Shown: positions 11,886 to 23,880, counted from the first letter of the stretch. The stretch is 64,000 bases of DNA from Tamarix chinensis (GCA_030549775.1 CM060173.1:5244501-5308500), one strand, 5' to 3'. Translations and numbers: made by a program. Notes: a model not told the origin generated them from the sequence alone.

Positions 11886-12129
11886 TATAGGTATAGGTGA
11901 CAATCAGGTTGGGCGGGTCGGGTTCGGGTTGGGTTATAGCAGGTCAGGTTATTTTGGGTTCGAGTCATTTTAAGTCGCCTTATTATTAGGGTCGGGTCAG
12001 GTTCGGGTCATTACAAATGTGAGTTATATCGGGTTAATTTATCGGATCAGGTTAGGTTTGAGTTGCGATAATTTGGTTTTGAGTCGAATCGGATTCGTAT
12101 TATTTTGGATTCGCTTGTCGGATTAGGTC

Positions 12130-12854
12130 TTGGGATGTAAATGGGGTGTATTTTATCTGAAATCAAATGGGTTTTATCTGTCGGATATTTAACTAGATAT
12201 GAAAGATAAAAAAAATACTTGTCGGATTCATATATAAATACAGGTATGGGATATTCATATCCGTACCCATATCTACATCTGTATCCATATCCGTACCAAT
12301 TTACTAGATATATAATAACCCTTTACCCTTAATTTTAAAATAAATATGATATAAATTAAGATTAAAATTATCATTTGGTTTAACTCTAAAGGCTTATTTG
12401 GTATGAGAGTAATAGGGGTGGAAAAAATTCCCCCTATTTTATGTCTTTTATGTTAAGTATTTAATAATAATAAATATAATTTTAATAAAATACCCATTTT
12501 AGATCAAATTAAGATCTAAAATGGGTATTTATTAGTACAAGAATATTTAATTTTAACTAAATTAGACAAGATATATATAAAATATGGGGGTAATTTTTCC
12601 ACCTCTTTTATCTCCTAACCAAACGAGCACAAAATGTGTTTATCCGTTAGGTAATGTATTTATCTGTTAGATAATATTCGTTAATGGATGAAGGAGTTAC
12701 TTGTCGAATAACAGATATCTAACAAATATGAATATGGATGTATTAGTGGATATCTATTCGGGATACGTGTACAATTTTGGGCACTGATTTTCTTATTGGG
12801 TAAGTGTATGGATATAGGTGTACCTGTCTTGAACTCGCTATGTTTACATTTCTA
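12130..12854 (-). mobile_element. Nested hAT-type element (family III, copy a)
   Basis: It starts TTGGGATGTAAATGGGG and ends GTTTACATTTCTA, a worn form of the TAGGGATGTAAATGGG inverted repeat of the copy at 20829-21325. The core (about 12310-12390) is the reverse complement of the core of that copy (about 21025-21105), so the two are inverted relatives. Subterminal regions carry ATATCCGTATCC-type repeats. Flanks ATTAGGTC and ATCAGGTC match at 7 of 8 if the end is set one base in. Confidence 0.7.
12391..12630. mobile_element. Foldback MITE, about 240 bp
   Basis: The whole element is one long imperfect inverted repeat with arms of about 115 bp. The outer ends are GGCTTATTTGGT and ACCAAACGAGCAC, inner blocks are GGGGTGGAAAAA and TTTTTCCACCTC, and the centre is ACCCATTTTAGATC, a 7-nt loop, then GATCTAAAATGGGT. 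It interrupts the family III element between ACTCTAAA and AAAATGTG, so a short A-rich duplication (AAA) is possible. No coding capacity. GGSYYRTTTGG-like ends are common in plant Tourist/PIF-type MITEs. Confidence 0.75.
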
Positions 12855-13567
12855 TCAGGTCGGATTTAGGCCAAGCAAGTCGTATTCTGGTGATTTCATG
12901 TTTGGATTAATTTGAGGGGTTATGTTTGGGTTAACTTAATGAATCGGGACTTTTTAGGTTTTAATGGGTCGGGTTAGGTTCGGACTGAGCTAATTTTGGA
13001 TAGAATCACTTTAGATTTAGGTCAAATCGGATATTGAACACAAAAATTAATATAATACATTAACCTCATAGAAAAGAATTAAGTTCAACTTCATGTAAGC
13101 ATGTGATTAATAATGTGTTATTAATTGCTATTTGTTTATTATTATTATTAATATTTTATGTTGTGTTTTTACGTGAAAAAATAGATAAAATTAGAATATC
13201 GTTGATGAATAAATAAGTCACAATAAAAGTAATAAAAAAATAAGTAAAATTTAAATAATAGTATATTTTTAAAAGCTTTAAATACATAATATAACATGTT
13301 TATTTTTTTATTATCATAACTGATTAATATCGAATTAGGTTTTGTTAAGTCGAATCGAATTAATAGTGGGCCGGATTGACTGCAGGTCGGGTTTATGGTA
13401 GGTTATGAGTTGGGGTAGGGTTGGATCATTTATATTCGGGTCAACGTTAGATCGGGTTAGTTTCGAGTCAGATTAATGAATTTATCGGATTATGTCGGAC
13501 CTTGTGCAAAATAGGTCAAATCAAATCAAAAGGATCGAGTTAACTTTTTACCAGCTTTATAAATAGT

Positions 13568-15466
13568 AGAAAAAAGGTGCGCCCAAAGTAATATTTATTG
13601 AGGCTAAAATGAATATCAACTCTAAAAAAAATGCCTCCCAATAAAATCAAAAAAGGGAAAAAGGGCGGGGGGGGGGGCTACGAAAACAAGGAAAATTACC
13701 TACATGAACTAAAAGTAGCACCAACCCGTGGAAGAAAAACATCAATTTTGCGAGATGCACCCGCATTCATCTAATAATTTGCGTACTACACCACGGCACT
13801 ACGTTGTATTATAAGACTGCAAAATATCTGTAATAGACGATGCATGTACATCTTCGAATCCAAGTGGGCCACTTCAATTACTTTTATCTTATTCTCCCTC
13901 TTTTGTTGTGGGGAAAGAATGTGATATTAAGGTTATAATAAAGCATGAATTAAGGTACAGTTTATGCAGGAAATTGTCATTCGCGGTTGTTCCGACTTCC
14001 CATGTAGGAAAAATTCAAATAATTTTTTTTGGATAGGTACAGATATGATGGTGGCTCCAGGGGCCGGTGCATGTGCCTCCAATCGAGCATATAAGCCAGA
14101 AAGAGGACTCATCGAGAGGTCGAAACGACGAGCAGACAGAGACAATGATATTTTTGTTGACGTACAAGAGTAGCGAGTAGGTCTACCAATCTAATGAACG
14201 TCGTTTTCTTTGTGGAACATTATTGCCTGTGACTGAAAGCTCTCTTTTCTTTGTATTGCAGTGTCGTGGATGGGCCTGGGGAAGTCTTCATGAATCCAGC
14301 GGAGCAAATCCAACACTAATTCTTTGAGTCAATGTCAATACCCAGATTACGTTCATTTCAATGAAGGATGAAAAATGTGTCCATGAAAGAAACTATATTT
14401 ATTGGTTGTAAATTCAGGCTGTGATGAAAATCTGAGTATTATGATTATAAATAAGTCGAGCCATATATAATCTGATTTATGTTAGCATCATTGTTAGAGG
14501 TTGTCGAATTTGGATAGTTAAAATATTTTACTTGATATCCTCTTGTGCTCATATGTCAAAATTAATTTTGGAACTACTATTAACATTACATGAAGCTACA
14601 AAATCTACTCTATAATGGATAAAATTACATCTTATGAGTTAGGCACGATCATCCTAATTAGCTTAGGGTAATGATTAAGAAATATGTATCTCATACTAAT
14701 TGAAGTAGGATTTTATCTCCTTTTATATGTGAGAGATAAAGAGAGTCGTTTTTAAGATAGAAAAAAAGGACCTTAAAATGGGCTAAGTATAGTAAAATCA
14801 TAGAATTTTTTTGTTCTTCGGTGTTGGCATACATCAACACTAAATTAAACTCTTGTTTGTGTAGATATCGGTAGATATGTGACATCATTAACCTGCTCTT
14901 TCTGATAAGCTTCCATAATTAAATTCTACTTTGCAAGAAGATGTCCATAAAACTTTAAGTTCTTTTCCAAAAATATAGTATAACTAATACAAACATGCCA
15001 TGCAATTGTGTGTATGTGTGTGAGAGGAGAGTGTGTGTATACACACACACATTTTTTTTTTCCAGCAAAGGGATAGTTGTTATAGATATGTTATTTCACT
15101 TGTATTAACATGTAGCAACTAGTTTAGACAACCAACTTTAGTTGAAACAAATATGAATGACTTTTGGTTTCGAGTTGTAAATGGAAGACTAGTACTGAGA
15201 ACGTCTATCATCCTATTTTTCACATATGATTGGCATCGGGCCCAACCTTTGGGCTAAGCCAATTAGGCTCAAGCTTAAGCTCTAAGAAAATAAAGGACCA
15301 TGTGTGGTGTTTGACAAAAAATGTATACATTATATGGGAAAAAGAAAAGTTAATTGTTGCCTCTTCATCTATCGTCTGACAAAAAATACACTACTGTGCG
15401 CCTCTTGGTTGCCTTGTCAAAGTCGAACATAGAAGAAGGAAACAATCTAAATTTGAAAAAATAAAT
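13568..15466. other. Mostly non-coding; two overlapping small ORFs at 13933-14173
   Basis: At 13964-14173 a 69-codon plus-strand ORF (ending IFVDVQE) overlaps a 70-codon minus-strand ORF; base composition is more balanced than in the neighbours. A good acceptor-like site, CTTTGTATTGCAG, lies at 14250-14262, followed by a short open stretch with DGPGEVFMNPAEQ. This could be a captured piece of a host gene, but I do not recognise the protein. A poly-G run lies near 13667-13677, a TG/CA-rich patch at 15010-15050. Nothing else is seen. Confidence 0.3.
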
Positions 15467-16155
15467 ATGATTGTAACACCTCCAAAAATCACAGTTGAAA
15501 ATTTTCGTTTAATTAAAGCATATACAAGCATGGGGGTGCTACTGCTGTAATCAGCACAAGTCTGTTCTCGCACCAACCACAAAGCTAATAATAATTTCAC
15601 AAAATATTAAACACACTTAAGACATAGAATTGTAGAAATTAAAAATATTCATAAAGAGACAATCAGAGTGTGTGATTAAAAGTCATTACAAACTAAAAAT
15701 GGTTACATAGTCAAGGTCCCCAAGAGGGATAGAATATTACAACACAGTAAGAAAAAAACCAAAAATAAGAAGAGTCCAGACTACATCGCTCTTGGCCCCC
15801 ATGCCAAGTTTCAAAAGATCAACACTTAGCCCCACCCGATGCCTTAAATGTGTCATAAGCATATAATACAACGTTTCCTACCTTCATAAACTCAGAATGG
15901 ACCTCCGATCGTGGGAATGAGTAGCACCCATAAAACGGGTGATCAATATTCTATGTACCGAGTAAGGTAACCATGTAGTTAATGCCATACACGAAATACA
16001 GATAACACAAGCAGGTAACTATATAGATAAGCCATACATGAAAGACAAATAGTGCAAGCCGTGATTCAGTCCGTTTAAACTTAATCATTAGATCTTTGGT
16101 CAATATTCCCATTTCACACCATTCTTATTATAAGTCCATGTAAGTAAGGGAAAAT

Positions 16156-16467
16156 CACTATTATAGCGAATGGACCAAAAAACACCCAGGACTGAACGCA
16201 CCTGGCCACTATTATTCGTCGGTGGAATGGTCTATAGGGCATGAGGCACTTGGACACTATTATTCGTCGGTGGATCGGTCTGGCCTTAACTCATGGTGTT
16301 TTATTATAAGTAAATAGTATCTTTCCATGGCTTTCATCATTATGTTTGGTTTGTTGAGCTCAGGATCCTCCACTATTATAGCTTGTGGACTAGAAAACAC
16401 CCAAGGTAGAATGCACCTGGCCACTACTATTCGCCGATGGACCGGTCTGGGCTCGGCTCAACAATCT
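16156..16467. repeat. Short tandem array in element E, unit about 50 bp
   Basis: About five partial units share CACTATTAT(T/A)...GGTGGA and ACCTGGCCACTA blocks (starts near 16157, 16208, 16257, 16371, 16421). The core CCACCGATTATAATAGT-like phrase is shared, inverted, with the array in element D at 33120-33530. Confidence 0.75.
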
Positions 16468-17010
16468 TTCTCTTTAAATGGTTAGTATCTTATTCTTGTC
16501 TTATTTGATAAATTTTTCCACCATAAACATGCATGTCCTTTGGACTACCTGCTTATATAACTTATCTACTCCTATTCTCCTAAAAGGGTTGTCCCATATC
16601 TTGAGACTTCTACACCTCCTAGTACATCCAGATGTCCTTTCCCTATTTTCCTTACTTACCATGAATACCCAACTCCTATGTGTGTGGGTCGAGGCCCACT
16701 TTTCCGTATCTCTGGGACAACTCACTATCGCCCTCTAGGGGTTTTCCCAAAAATCCTAATTTGTCCTATATGGCCCAACATTCCTCTATCTCACACAACC
16801 CATATTTTATTTGCCCCCAACTCATCACCTTACTCGATCCATTCCCAAGCATCCCACTTTACTTCCCATTTTGCATACATGGCCACGAAACCCTAGTTGG
16901 CCACCCTAAACCTTAGCACCTCTCTTTTCTCATATGTTGTCCCTCCATCACTTTCACTTACCATTCCCTCTTCCACCTGATGCACATTCACCCTCCATGT
17001 GACATCCTTC

Positions 17011-18483
17011 TGTTGTGCTATTTATGCAAGCACAATGATTCGTTATAGCATTTTAAGGTCGTATCCCATAGGGACTTCGTAATTGAGTACACCTCTTCAA
17101 TATCTTAACTATCTCAATCTATATGAATCAGAGGTATTCAAGCAGATACTGAGAATAATTACAAAAAGCTTTCTAATTGTAAATGCTAAATAATAGGAGT
17201 GAAACCTAGGATCGAACTTCGGTCTCCAAATTAATAATCAATGATAAAACAATGAATATGTCATAGTTTAATTTGTTAACTGTGAAAAATTAGTCTAATT
17301 ATATCCATTAGCCTCTTTCAAGGTCTAAGAATGTATTTCACCTAATTTTTCGACTACTTTCGTGACTCACAAATTAAACTAAATCTATTAAGCGTCACCA
17401 ATTCTATATTCCCTAGGAATTAAACATCTACTTTTGTGATTGTTTAAATTCCTTAAGAGGTCAGATTTCATCAAATCCACTTTATAACAATTAAACCTAG
17501 CAACAATATAGAAAAATCAAACATATGACCAAATACTTTAGTTCATCATATTTATCACTAAAATGGACCTAGTTCAATCCTAGAAAAGAGGATTACTCAC
17601 TTATATCTTTAAAGAAAATCAACGAAATAAATAGCATGATAAACATAACAACAATACGAAGAATAAGAAGTAAATTGAATTAATCATAATCCAAAGGAGA
17701 ACAAAGTTGATTCTGAGTCAATCGTACACGAATATGCATTTGAATCTCTGAAAAAATCAAACTAATCAAAACAAACAAATTATATGAAGCTATAGCTCGG
17801 TAATGAGGAGTAAAAGTGCTCTAGAATCTCTCCTCTCGCTCCCTAAGAAGTCCCCGAAGTGTGCCATAAATAATCCCCATCACGTCAGCCATGTCGTGCA
17901 CGTTGATCATAGGGGAAACTGTCGCTACATGGTCTTGTGGCCCTTGTACGACTTGGCCATGCAGCTTCTCTACTCTCGAATTGATAGGATTTTTGACCTT
18001 GCACGAATGTGCGAGGCGCGCACTATCTGGCCGTGCAAGATTCTAAGCCTCAACTTTTTAGCATAAAATTTCACACGCTATCCATGTACTGCCTGGCTGG
18101 GCGGTTCTCTTTTCTTCAAATATAATAGGGAGGTGTTGCACGACTGTGTAGCTGGGAGTGAAACCGACCATGTATCTCTCTTTTCTTGTTTCTTTAAGAT
18201 TTCTTGGTACATCTCCAACTCTCTTAACTTCAAGACTCTTCCATAAACATGTTGGGTTGATTTACTCTCCTCCAAAGCTTTCCATGCTAGGTCCTTTGTT
18301 CTAAAAACAAATAATTCTTTCTTAGATTTGGTGCTCTTATGGAAATTTCTACAACACAAAACTCAAGAAAGCAGTAGTGTAAATAATAGACTAGTACCAT
18401 AGAAAATTATGTGAAAGAGATTAAATGAAGTCCTAAAGTGAAGGAAAAGAGAAGCAAAATCATAGAAAATATTCACTTTATCA
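17011..18483 (-). mobile_element. Solo LTR, Tat/Athila-like, nested in element E
   Basis: On the minus strand it runs from TGATAAAGTGAATATTTTC to AAATAGCACAACA (plus-strand start TGTTGTGCTATTT). The flanks are CCTTC on both sides (17006-17010 and 18484-18488). The right-hand 1.3 kb on the plus strand has the style of long Tat/Athila LTRs, including a patch of gtgc..acgac repeats near 17880-18140. The LTR start resembles that of the young element at 55573 (TGATGAGTTCATATTTTG). No second copy is nearby. The 5-bp match was found by searching, so a chance match is possible. Confidence 0.6.
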
Positions 18484-19270
18484 CCTTCCACTCTTACCCT
18501 ATACTCCAATCCTTCCCATTATTTCTCCCTTCCACAATTTCCTCCACTTAGGGTTTTCCTCCCAAACTCTAGCCAAGTTCCACATGCACCCTTATACCAA
18601 CCTATGTACTATTTTTCACATATGGACTCCAATCACCTAACAACTCTTCCCTCACCTTACTTAGCCCTCAAGCCAACTTTTCCCATGTAAGGATCATCCC
18701 CATACAAAGACTATCCATCCTATGTAAACCTTAGACTCCACATGCAAGATTCATTTTACTCTCTTATTTTATTCATATTATCCTTTTATTTGTCCACCCA
18801 TAAGTCATGAGATACTTAGGTCATTCTTACTTTCCTCTAGTCAACTCACTTCCTTTACCCCTTTCATCTTTTCATGACCACACCATATCTTTTAAAGCCT
18901 CTTAGTATGCATTTCCTAAAGGGCCATGTCACATAAGCGCCACAAAGCACAAGACGCATTATCATATTACACATGTCATAAAAAGAAAACATATACTTAC
19001 CTTAGCTCCGTGCTGTGTTACAAGTACATAGTCATAATCACATAAGGTACATAAATATATCATCACACATAACATATAATGCACACAATACACATATTAG
19101 TCCTTAACCACATCCTTACCTAAAATGACACCGGGCTTGGAACACGCTCCTATGCCTCCTTAGGGGTTAGACTTGGTTCACCTATAAGAGGGGAAATACT
19201 AGGGTTAACTTCCCTCTTATTAAAATTTTCAGTATTTCCTACTTACCTCTATTATGAACTAGGATTAGGG

Positions 19271-19306
<36 letters not shown>

Positions 19307-19307
19307 T
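19271..19307. repeat. (ATA)n microsatellite
   Basis: About 12 uninterrupted AAT/ATA units inside element E. Confidence 0.95.
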
Positions 19308-19499
19308 ATTTAGTAGTAAAAATAAGGGTATTATCCTTAAAATAGTTAACTACGCTATTATTAGCCAAAATAGGTTTAGGTGGTCATAATAATCAATGAT
19401 AGGATATTAGTAACAATATTAGTAATAATAATGGTAATAATTTTAATAATAATAGTAATACTAATAATAAAAAAAGTTAGATTAATAATTATAGTAAAT

Positions 19500-20502
19500 A
19501 AATATACTTGAGGGTTAGGAAGGGTTAGGGCACAACCCAGTGAGGGTGGAGCACTATAGCGTAGACGGTGGCAGTAGTGGTGGTAATGGTGGTTTGGAGA
19601 AGGTGAGTCTTTTAGGGCTGGAAGAGAGAGTGAGATAGTGGTCATAGTGGTGGTGGACTCTCTGAGCTAAGAGGGTTGTAGTGATGGTTGTGGCATAGTA
19701 AGGGCGGCGACGCAGGTGGTGGTGGTTGTGGTGGCTGAGGGTGGTGGAGAAGGAGAGAGGATGAAAGAGAGGGAGAAATGGATAAGGGAAGGTAGGGGAG
19801 GTTTTGCTGGGTTGATTGGGTGGAAGGGGAGATGGTGATTGCAACGGAGGAGGCGACGCACGACGACAATGGGGTGCAAAGGGTAGCTCGAGCTACCAAC
19901 TTTGTACAATTGGGGTGGCTTATGTAGGGGGATTCAGGGGTGATGAGTGGCTTGGTTTGGATGAGGGTAATGCAGGGAAGGGATTGGGTGGTGTTTCGGG
20001 AGGCGGCGTTGCATGGCAGTGGCTAGGCTGGTGTCTGAAGTGGCAGCGGCGAAAATGTGGAAAATTCTAGGCATAGCAAAGAAGGCCAAATGGGGGGGGG
20101 GTCGTTTTGGGGTGTTTGTAGGCCAAGTAAGGGGGAAGAAGACAAAGGGGGAAGAGGATAAGGGACATGCATGGCAGGGACTCATCGGCCGGCTGTGGCA
20201 GGCCGGTACGAGTCTGCAAATGGCAGGGGAGAAGAAAAGGAAATGAAGGGGAGCATATGAGGGAGGTAGGAGAGGGAAGTCTAGCTCAAAATGGGAAGGA
20301 GAAGGATAGGGAAGAGAGAGGGGAGGAGTTGGTCGGGCGGTACGGTGGCAGAGGAAGGACAGTGGTAGGTCACAGGTGCAACCTACAGTGCGGGATGGGG
20401 AAAAGGGAGGATGAAGAAGAAGAGGGTTGGGTCGGCCGGTTAGGGGAAAGAAAAAGAAGAAAAGAAAGGGGGAGATCCAAGCAGGAGAAGGAGGAAGATG
20501 AT
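19500..20502. other. G/purine-rich low-complexity block of element E
   Basis: Strong GC rise with G far above C on the plus strand and many GGTGGTG, GGAGAGG and AAGAAG phrases. The long minus-strand ORF (201 codons at 19934-20539) and its plus-strand partners are Pro/Ser/His-rich or Gly/Lys-rich translations of this bias, without a domain, and are not called as genes. On the sense (minus) strand this is a pyrimidine-rich leader-like region, as in element D. The block resumes at 21689 after the nested hAT. Confidence 0.6.
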
Positions 20503-20828
20503 TAGGGATGGTAATGGGTCGGGTCTGGGTCGGGTCCAACCATACCCAGACGCGGACCCGTTTATATTACCTAGATCCAAATTTGACCCAAACCCGTCGG
20601 GTCTTAACAGTTCAGACCCAGATCCAGATCCATCGGGTCTAGCGGGTAAACGGGTCCTAAATGGGTCCGGTTATTTAAAAAAAAAATTAATAATCTATGC
20701 TAATACAAATACATTTATGTTTTATATAACTTACTATATATTTTTTGTTAAGAAAATCATCAAAGTGAAAAAATAAATATATTAAAATAGTTATAATAAC
20801 TTTTCAAATGGTGTTTTAATGCTTTTAG

Positions 20829-21325
20829 TAGGGATGTAAATGGGGCGGGTTCGAGGTAGGTATACCCATATCCGTATTTGTATCCGATAAGAAAATCTGT
20901 ATCCGTACCCGAATCCATATCCGCTAACATATCCATATCCGTATCCGTTGGATATCCATTACTCGAAAGATTATCCGTTTACCCATTAATAGATATTATC
21001 CGACGGATAAATCTATCATCTGAAAGATAAACCCATTTAGAATTAAGCTAAATGATAATTTTAACTTTAATTTATACTATATTTATTTTAAAATTAAAGG
21101 TAAAAATGTAATTATATATCGGGTAAATGGGTACGGATATGGATACAGGTATGGTTACGGGTACGGGTATGGATATCCTATACCCGTATTTTTACTCAAA
21201 CCCGACGGGTATTTTTTTTCCATTATTCATATCTGTATCCATATTCATTTATCCATATCCGTTTAAATATCCGTCGGACAAAATCTGTCGGGTTTCGGGT
21301 AAAATCTATCCCATTTATATCCCTA
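20829..21325 (+). mobile_element. Non-autonomous hAT element (family III, copy b), nested in the family II copy
   Basis: 497 bp. Inverted ends are TAGGGATGTAAATGGG and TAGGGATATAAATGGG (reverse complement of the right end). The flanks GCTTTTAG (20821-20828) and ACTTTTAG (21326-21333) match at 7 of 8. Subterminal arrays of TATCCGTATCC lie on both sides. Related to the copy at 12130-12854. Confidence 0.9.
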
Positions 21326-21459
21326 ACTTTTAGAATACAATGTTATGCATGTTGTTTATAAAGTAATTATGTAAAAATAAAATTAAAAAAATGAATAAGG
21401 AGCTTATATAAGATTAATACAATAATGACAAATATAATATTAGTATGTATTTATATATG

Positions 21460-21460
<1 letters not shown>

Positions 21461-21494
<34 letters not shown>
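21461..21494. repeat. (AC)n microsatellite
   Basis: About 15 AC units within the right half of the family II hAT element. Confidence 0.95.
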
Positions 21495-21497
<3 letters not shown>

Positions 21498-22092
21498 TAT
21501 GTATATTAAACGGATCTGGCAGATTGGGTCTAGGTCTAGAATTGGACCCAGATCCAGATCTTTTAAGGTATATATGGATCCAGACCCGATCTAGATCCGT
21601 TGGGTCCAAAAATCATGGACCCAGACCTATTAAAAATGAGGCGGGTCTAGCAGATCTGGGTCGAGTCTGAGACCCATTGACATCCCTAAAGATGATGGGG
21701 GATAGGCCACGTGGGGAGAGAAGAGAGGAGGGGGGAGTTGGGCCAACGATGAGGCCCAATCCGGGGGAGGAAGAGGATAAAAAGAAAAAGGAAAAAGGAA
21801 AAAAGAAAAATAGGTAGGTTGGGGCTTTTAGGATATTTTGGTATTTTTAAAATTTTTAAAATAATAAAATTCCTTTTTATATTAATTTAGAAATTTAGGG
21901 TAAATTTTTCTAAATTCTATTTTAATTAGCAAATTACCCTAATATTTCCTAATTAAATTATTTATTATTTTCCTCTTTTTCATCTTAATTGATCCCTTTA
22001 TTTTATTAAAATAATATTTTTAATTGATTTCACTAATAAGTTCCTACTTTATTATAATTTTATAAATTAAGATTTTGGGGTATTACAATGAT

Positions 22093-22919
22093 GGTTGATA
22101 ACTTCTATTTCCTTACAATTGTGGTAGGCATATCAACAGGTACAATCTTCTTCTATCTCTTGTAAATTTTAATAGTAAAAAAAGAAATTGCTTCTATTTA
22201 AAACAATCCCAATTCTATAATTGTTATCCGTTTATAATTTAAGAAACAATGAATTGGGAGTTGATTTTAATGTGCTAATTAACAACTTTCTAGTTAACCA
22301 CCATCATGCTACTGCATGGTGGGCTGGACTTGCTACTAGACTTCAAATTTTCCCTTAGTCAATCTCCACATATTTCTTGTTTATGAGCATTGTTGTAATC
22401 TAATTATTGTTAGTCAAAGTCCCAATTGTCTCTATATTTTATATGTTTAATTAATGTGGTTTGGGAATAGGTACTTTCGTTTGTTGTAGAATAATAATAC
22501 TACAATAGTGTAAAATCTAAACAACAAAGAATTAGTCTAAATAGTTACTGTAGTTTAATATTTATTTTGATTTATACTTAAGAAAATTTCAATTGTTTAA
22601 ATGTAGTTTAGTATTTTAAATTTTATAGTTTAGTAGATTTTTTTGACTAATTTTCATTTTTAGTCTAGTAGTTTGATTCTTTGTTTTTTTATTTGTATTA
22701 CTAATGTTTTTTTATCACTTTTTTTTTGTGCATACACTTAATTATTATAATAGTAATATTACAACTACATTATTCCAAGCCAAAGACCAAGTGTCATTTT
22801 CCAATTTCTATTTCATTAGCTTTTTATAAAATTTGTATTACTAGTTATTATTTTATTTCATCTCAGTTTACTAATGCTTAATAAATCTCAATATGAAAAT
22901 AATATATATTTTTCATATA
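22093..22919. other. AT-rich stretch, nothing recognised
   Basis: It lies between element E and the hAT-like terminus before the LINE. No ORF or motif is supported. Confidence 0.5.
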
Positions 22920-22929
22920 ACTTTTTATG

Positions 22930-22983
22930 TGAGGGCCTCATTTAATGTACTGGCCCAAGGCCCCAAAAAGTGTAGGGCCGGCT
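22930..22983. mobile_element. hAT-like right terminus (remnant)
   Basis: The phrase GGGCCTCATTTAATG, then GGCCCAAGGCCCC, then GTAGGGCCGGCTATG has the style of the ends of some plant hAT elements (reverse complement CATAGCCGGCCC...). It abuts the first readable codons of the LINE. I did not find a convincing left end. Confidence 0.3.
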
Positions 22984-23320
22984 ATGGTTGGCATGATTAT
23001 AGGTTGTTGGAATGTGAAGGGCCTCAATGACCCTCACAAACAAGAAGAGGTGTATAAATGGTTGATGGGTAATAATCTTTCCCTAGCGGGGCTAGTAGAA
23101 ACAAGGGTCAAAGAGAATAAATCTAGGACCATCACTACAAAGTGGTCTAGATGGCATTAGATCCATAATTATAACTCTTATTATATTGAACGAATTTGGG
23201 TTGGTTAGTCTCCCACTCTTTGGCAGGCATTCTTTCAAAATCTACCCAAGGAATTATATGCAATGTGCATGGTATCCAAAAATCACTCACTTTCTATGTT
23301 GCTTTTATTTATGATATGAA
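22984..23320 (+). pseudogene. LINE ORF2, endonuclease part (segment 1 of 3)
   Basis: This is the start of an L1-type ORF2: GMIIGCWNVKGLNDPHKQEEV is the N-terminal block of the AP-endonuclease, with the W-N-V/R-G-L motif that carries the catalytic Asn, followed by LAGLVETRVKE, whose Glu matches the metal-binding residue. A stop at 23158 and frame changes break it. It ends exactly where element A is inserted; the next LINE codons are found at 44736. Confidence 0.85.
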
Positions 23321-23880
23321 TATAACACCCTCAATTTTTATAACCATTTTTTTTGTTTAAATAGAGAACAATAGAAGCAAAACTAAAATTGAAAGTAGAG
23401 ATGATGTAACGAACGTTAGAAGAGGTGTAACTATTCAACTAGCTGATGCTAGGTGCAAGATTATTGGTGAAATGATAAAACATTCGCAATAACATAAACA
23501 TAATAATATCTCTTCTAAGGAGAGGTAAAATATTACAAGGTTGTCAAAAAATTATATTACATAACAACATTGTTCAAGCAAAAATATATGTTAGAGAGTT
23601 TGAAACAACCAATGAGCTTATAATGTTTCTATAAGAGGACAAAACAAAGCTACATGCTGATTGACTTAACTTTATGCTAACATCACTCCCTAACATGCTA
23701 ACCTCACTAGTTTTGGGTAAAGAGTTGAATATCATAATCTTCAACTATAATACCCCACACTTTTGTGTAATGGATGGATGAGAAATTTTGACAAATTTTA
23801 GACCTTTGATTTTAATTTAATGTTATTATTTGATTTGGAATAAAAATCATGTTAGAAAATGAGGTTTATTAAGTCTATGA

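Larger units (their letters stand above)
11894..13559 (-). mobile_element. Non-autonomous hAT-type element (family I, copy a), host of two nested elements
   Basis: Both ends match the ends of the well-bounded copy at 53773-55524, in inverted order. The left end (TAGGTGACAATC, then GGGCGGGTCGGG) corresponds to that copy's right end; the reverse complement of the right end (TAAAGCTGGTAAAAAGTTAA) corresponds to its left end. The subterminal regions are packed with GGGTCGGGTT-like repeats, the usual build of these elements. No transposase is present. I could not find a matching 8-bp duplication (TATAGGTA versus TAAATAGT), so the exact ends are uncertain. Without the nested 12130-12854 element it is about 940 bp. 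Confidence 0.65.
20503..21688 (+). mobile_element. Non-autonomous hAT element (family II)
   Basis: Inverted ends TAGGGATGGTAATGGGTC (left) and TAGGGATGTCAATGGGTC (reverse complement of the right end). A perfect 8-bp duplication AAGATGAT lies at 20495-20502 and 21689-21696. The TAGGGATG start is like the Ac type of hAT ends. Subterminal repeats are GGGTC and GACCC phrases. No transposase. It is split by the nested element at 20829-21325; the net length is about 680 bp. Confidence 0.93.
15472..22087 (-). mobile_element. Large solo-LTR-like element E, with nested insertions
   Basis: The ends are TGTAACACC and GGGGTATTACA, flanked by a perfect 5-bp duplication ATGAT (15467-15471 and 22088-22092). 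Subtracting the nested LTR (17011-18483) and hAT (20503-21688) leaves about 3.9 kb. It carries a tandem array at 16156-16467 and a G- and purine-rich, coding-like but meaningless block at 19500-20502 continuing at 21689-21790. TG...CA ends with a 5-bp duplication and no second copy point to a solo LTR of a long-LTR retrotransposon (Tekay-like LTRs often begin this way). The sense strand is set as minus by analogy with elements B and D, where a TATA box is visible. Confidence 0.8.

Noticed and set aside
11900..13530. GGGTCGGGTT repeats as telomeric sequence
   Set aside because: The plant telomere unit is TTTAGGG. These repeats are irregular and sit at the ends of a hAT-type element.
19934..20539. 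201-codon minus-strand ORF
   Set aside because: Pro/Ser/Phe/His-rich translation of a G-rich block that is open in several frames at once; no domain; it runs into the hAT end.
15236..22990. A hAT element from about 15245 to 22983 with near-matching flanks ATTGGCAT/GTTGGCAT and element E inside
   Set aside because: The flanks match at 7 of 8, but the supposed left end (CGGGCCCAACC) does not pair convincingly with the right end.
22945..23160. A host endonuclease gene
   Set aside because: The sequence is the N-terminal block of LINE ORF2 and continues in frame at 44736.
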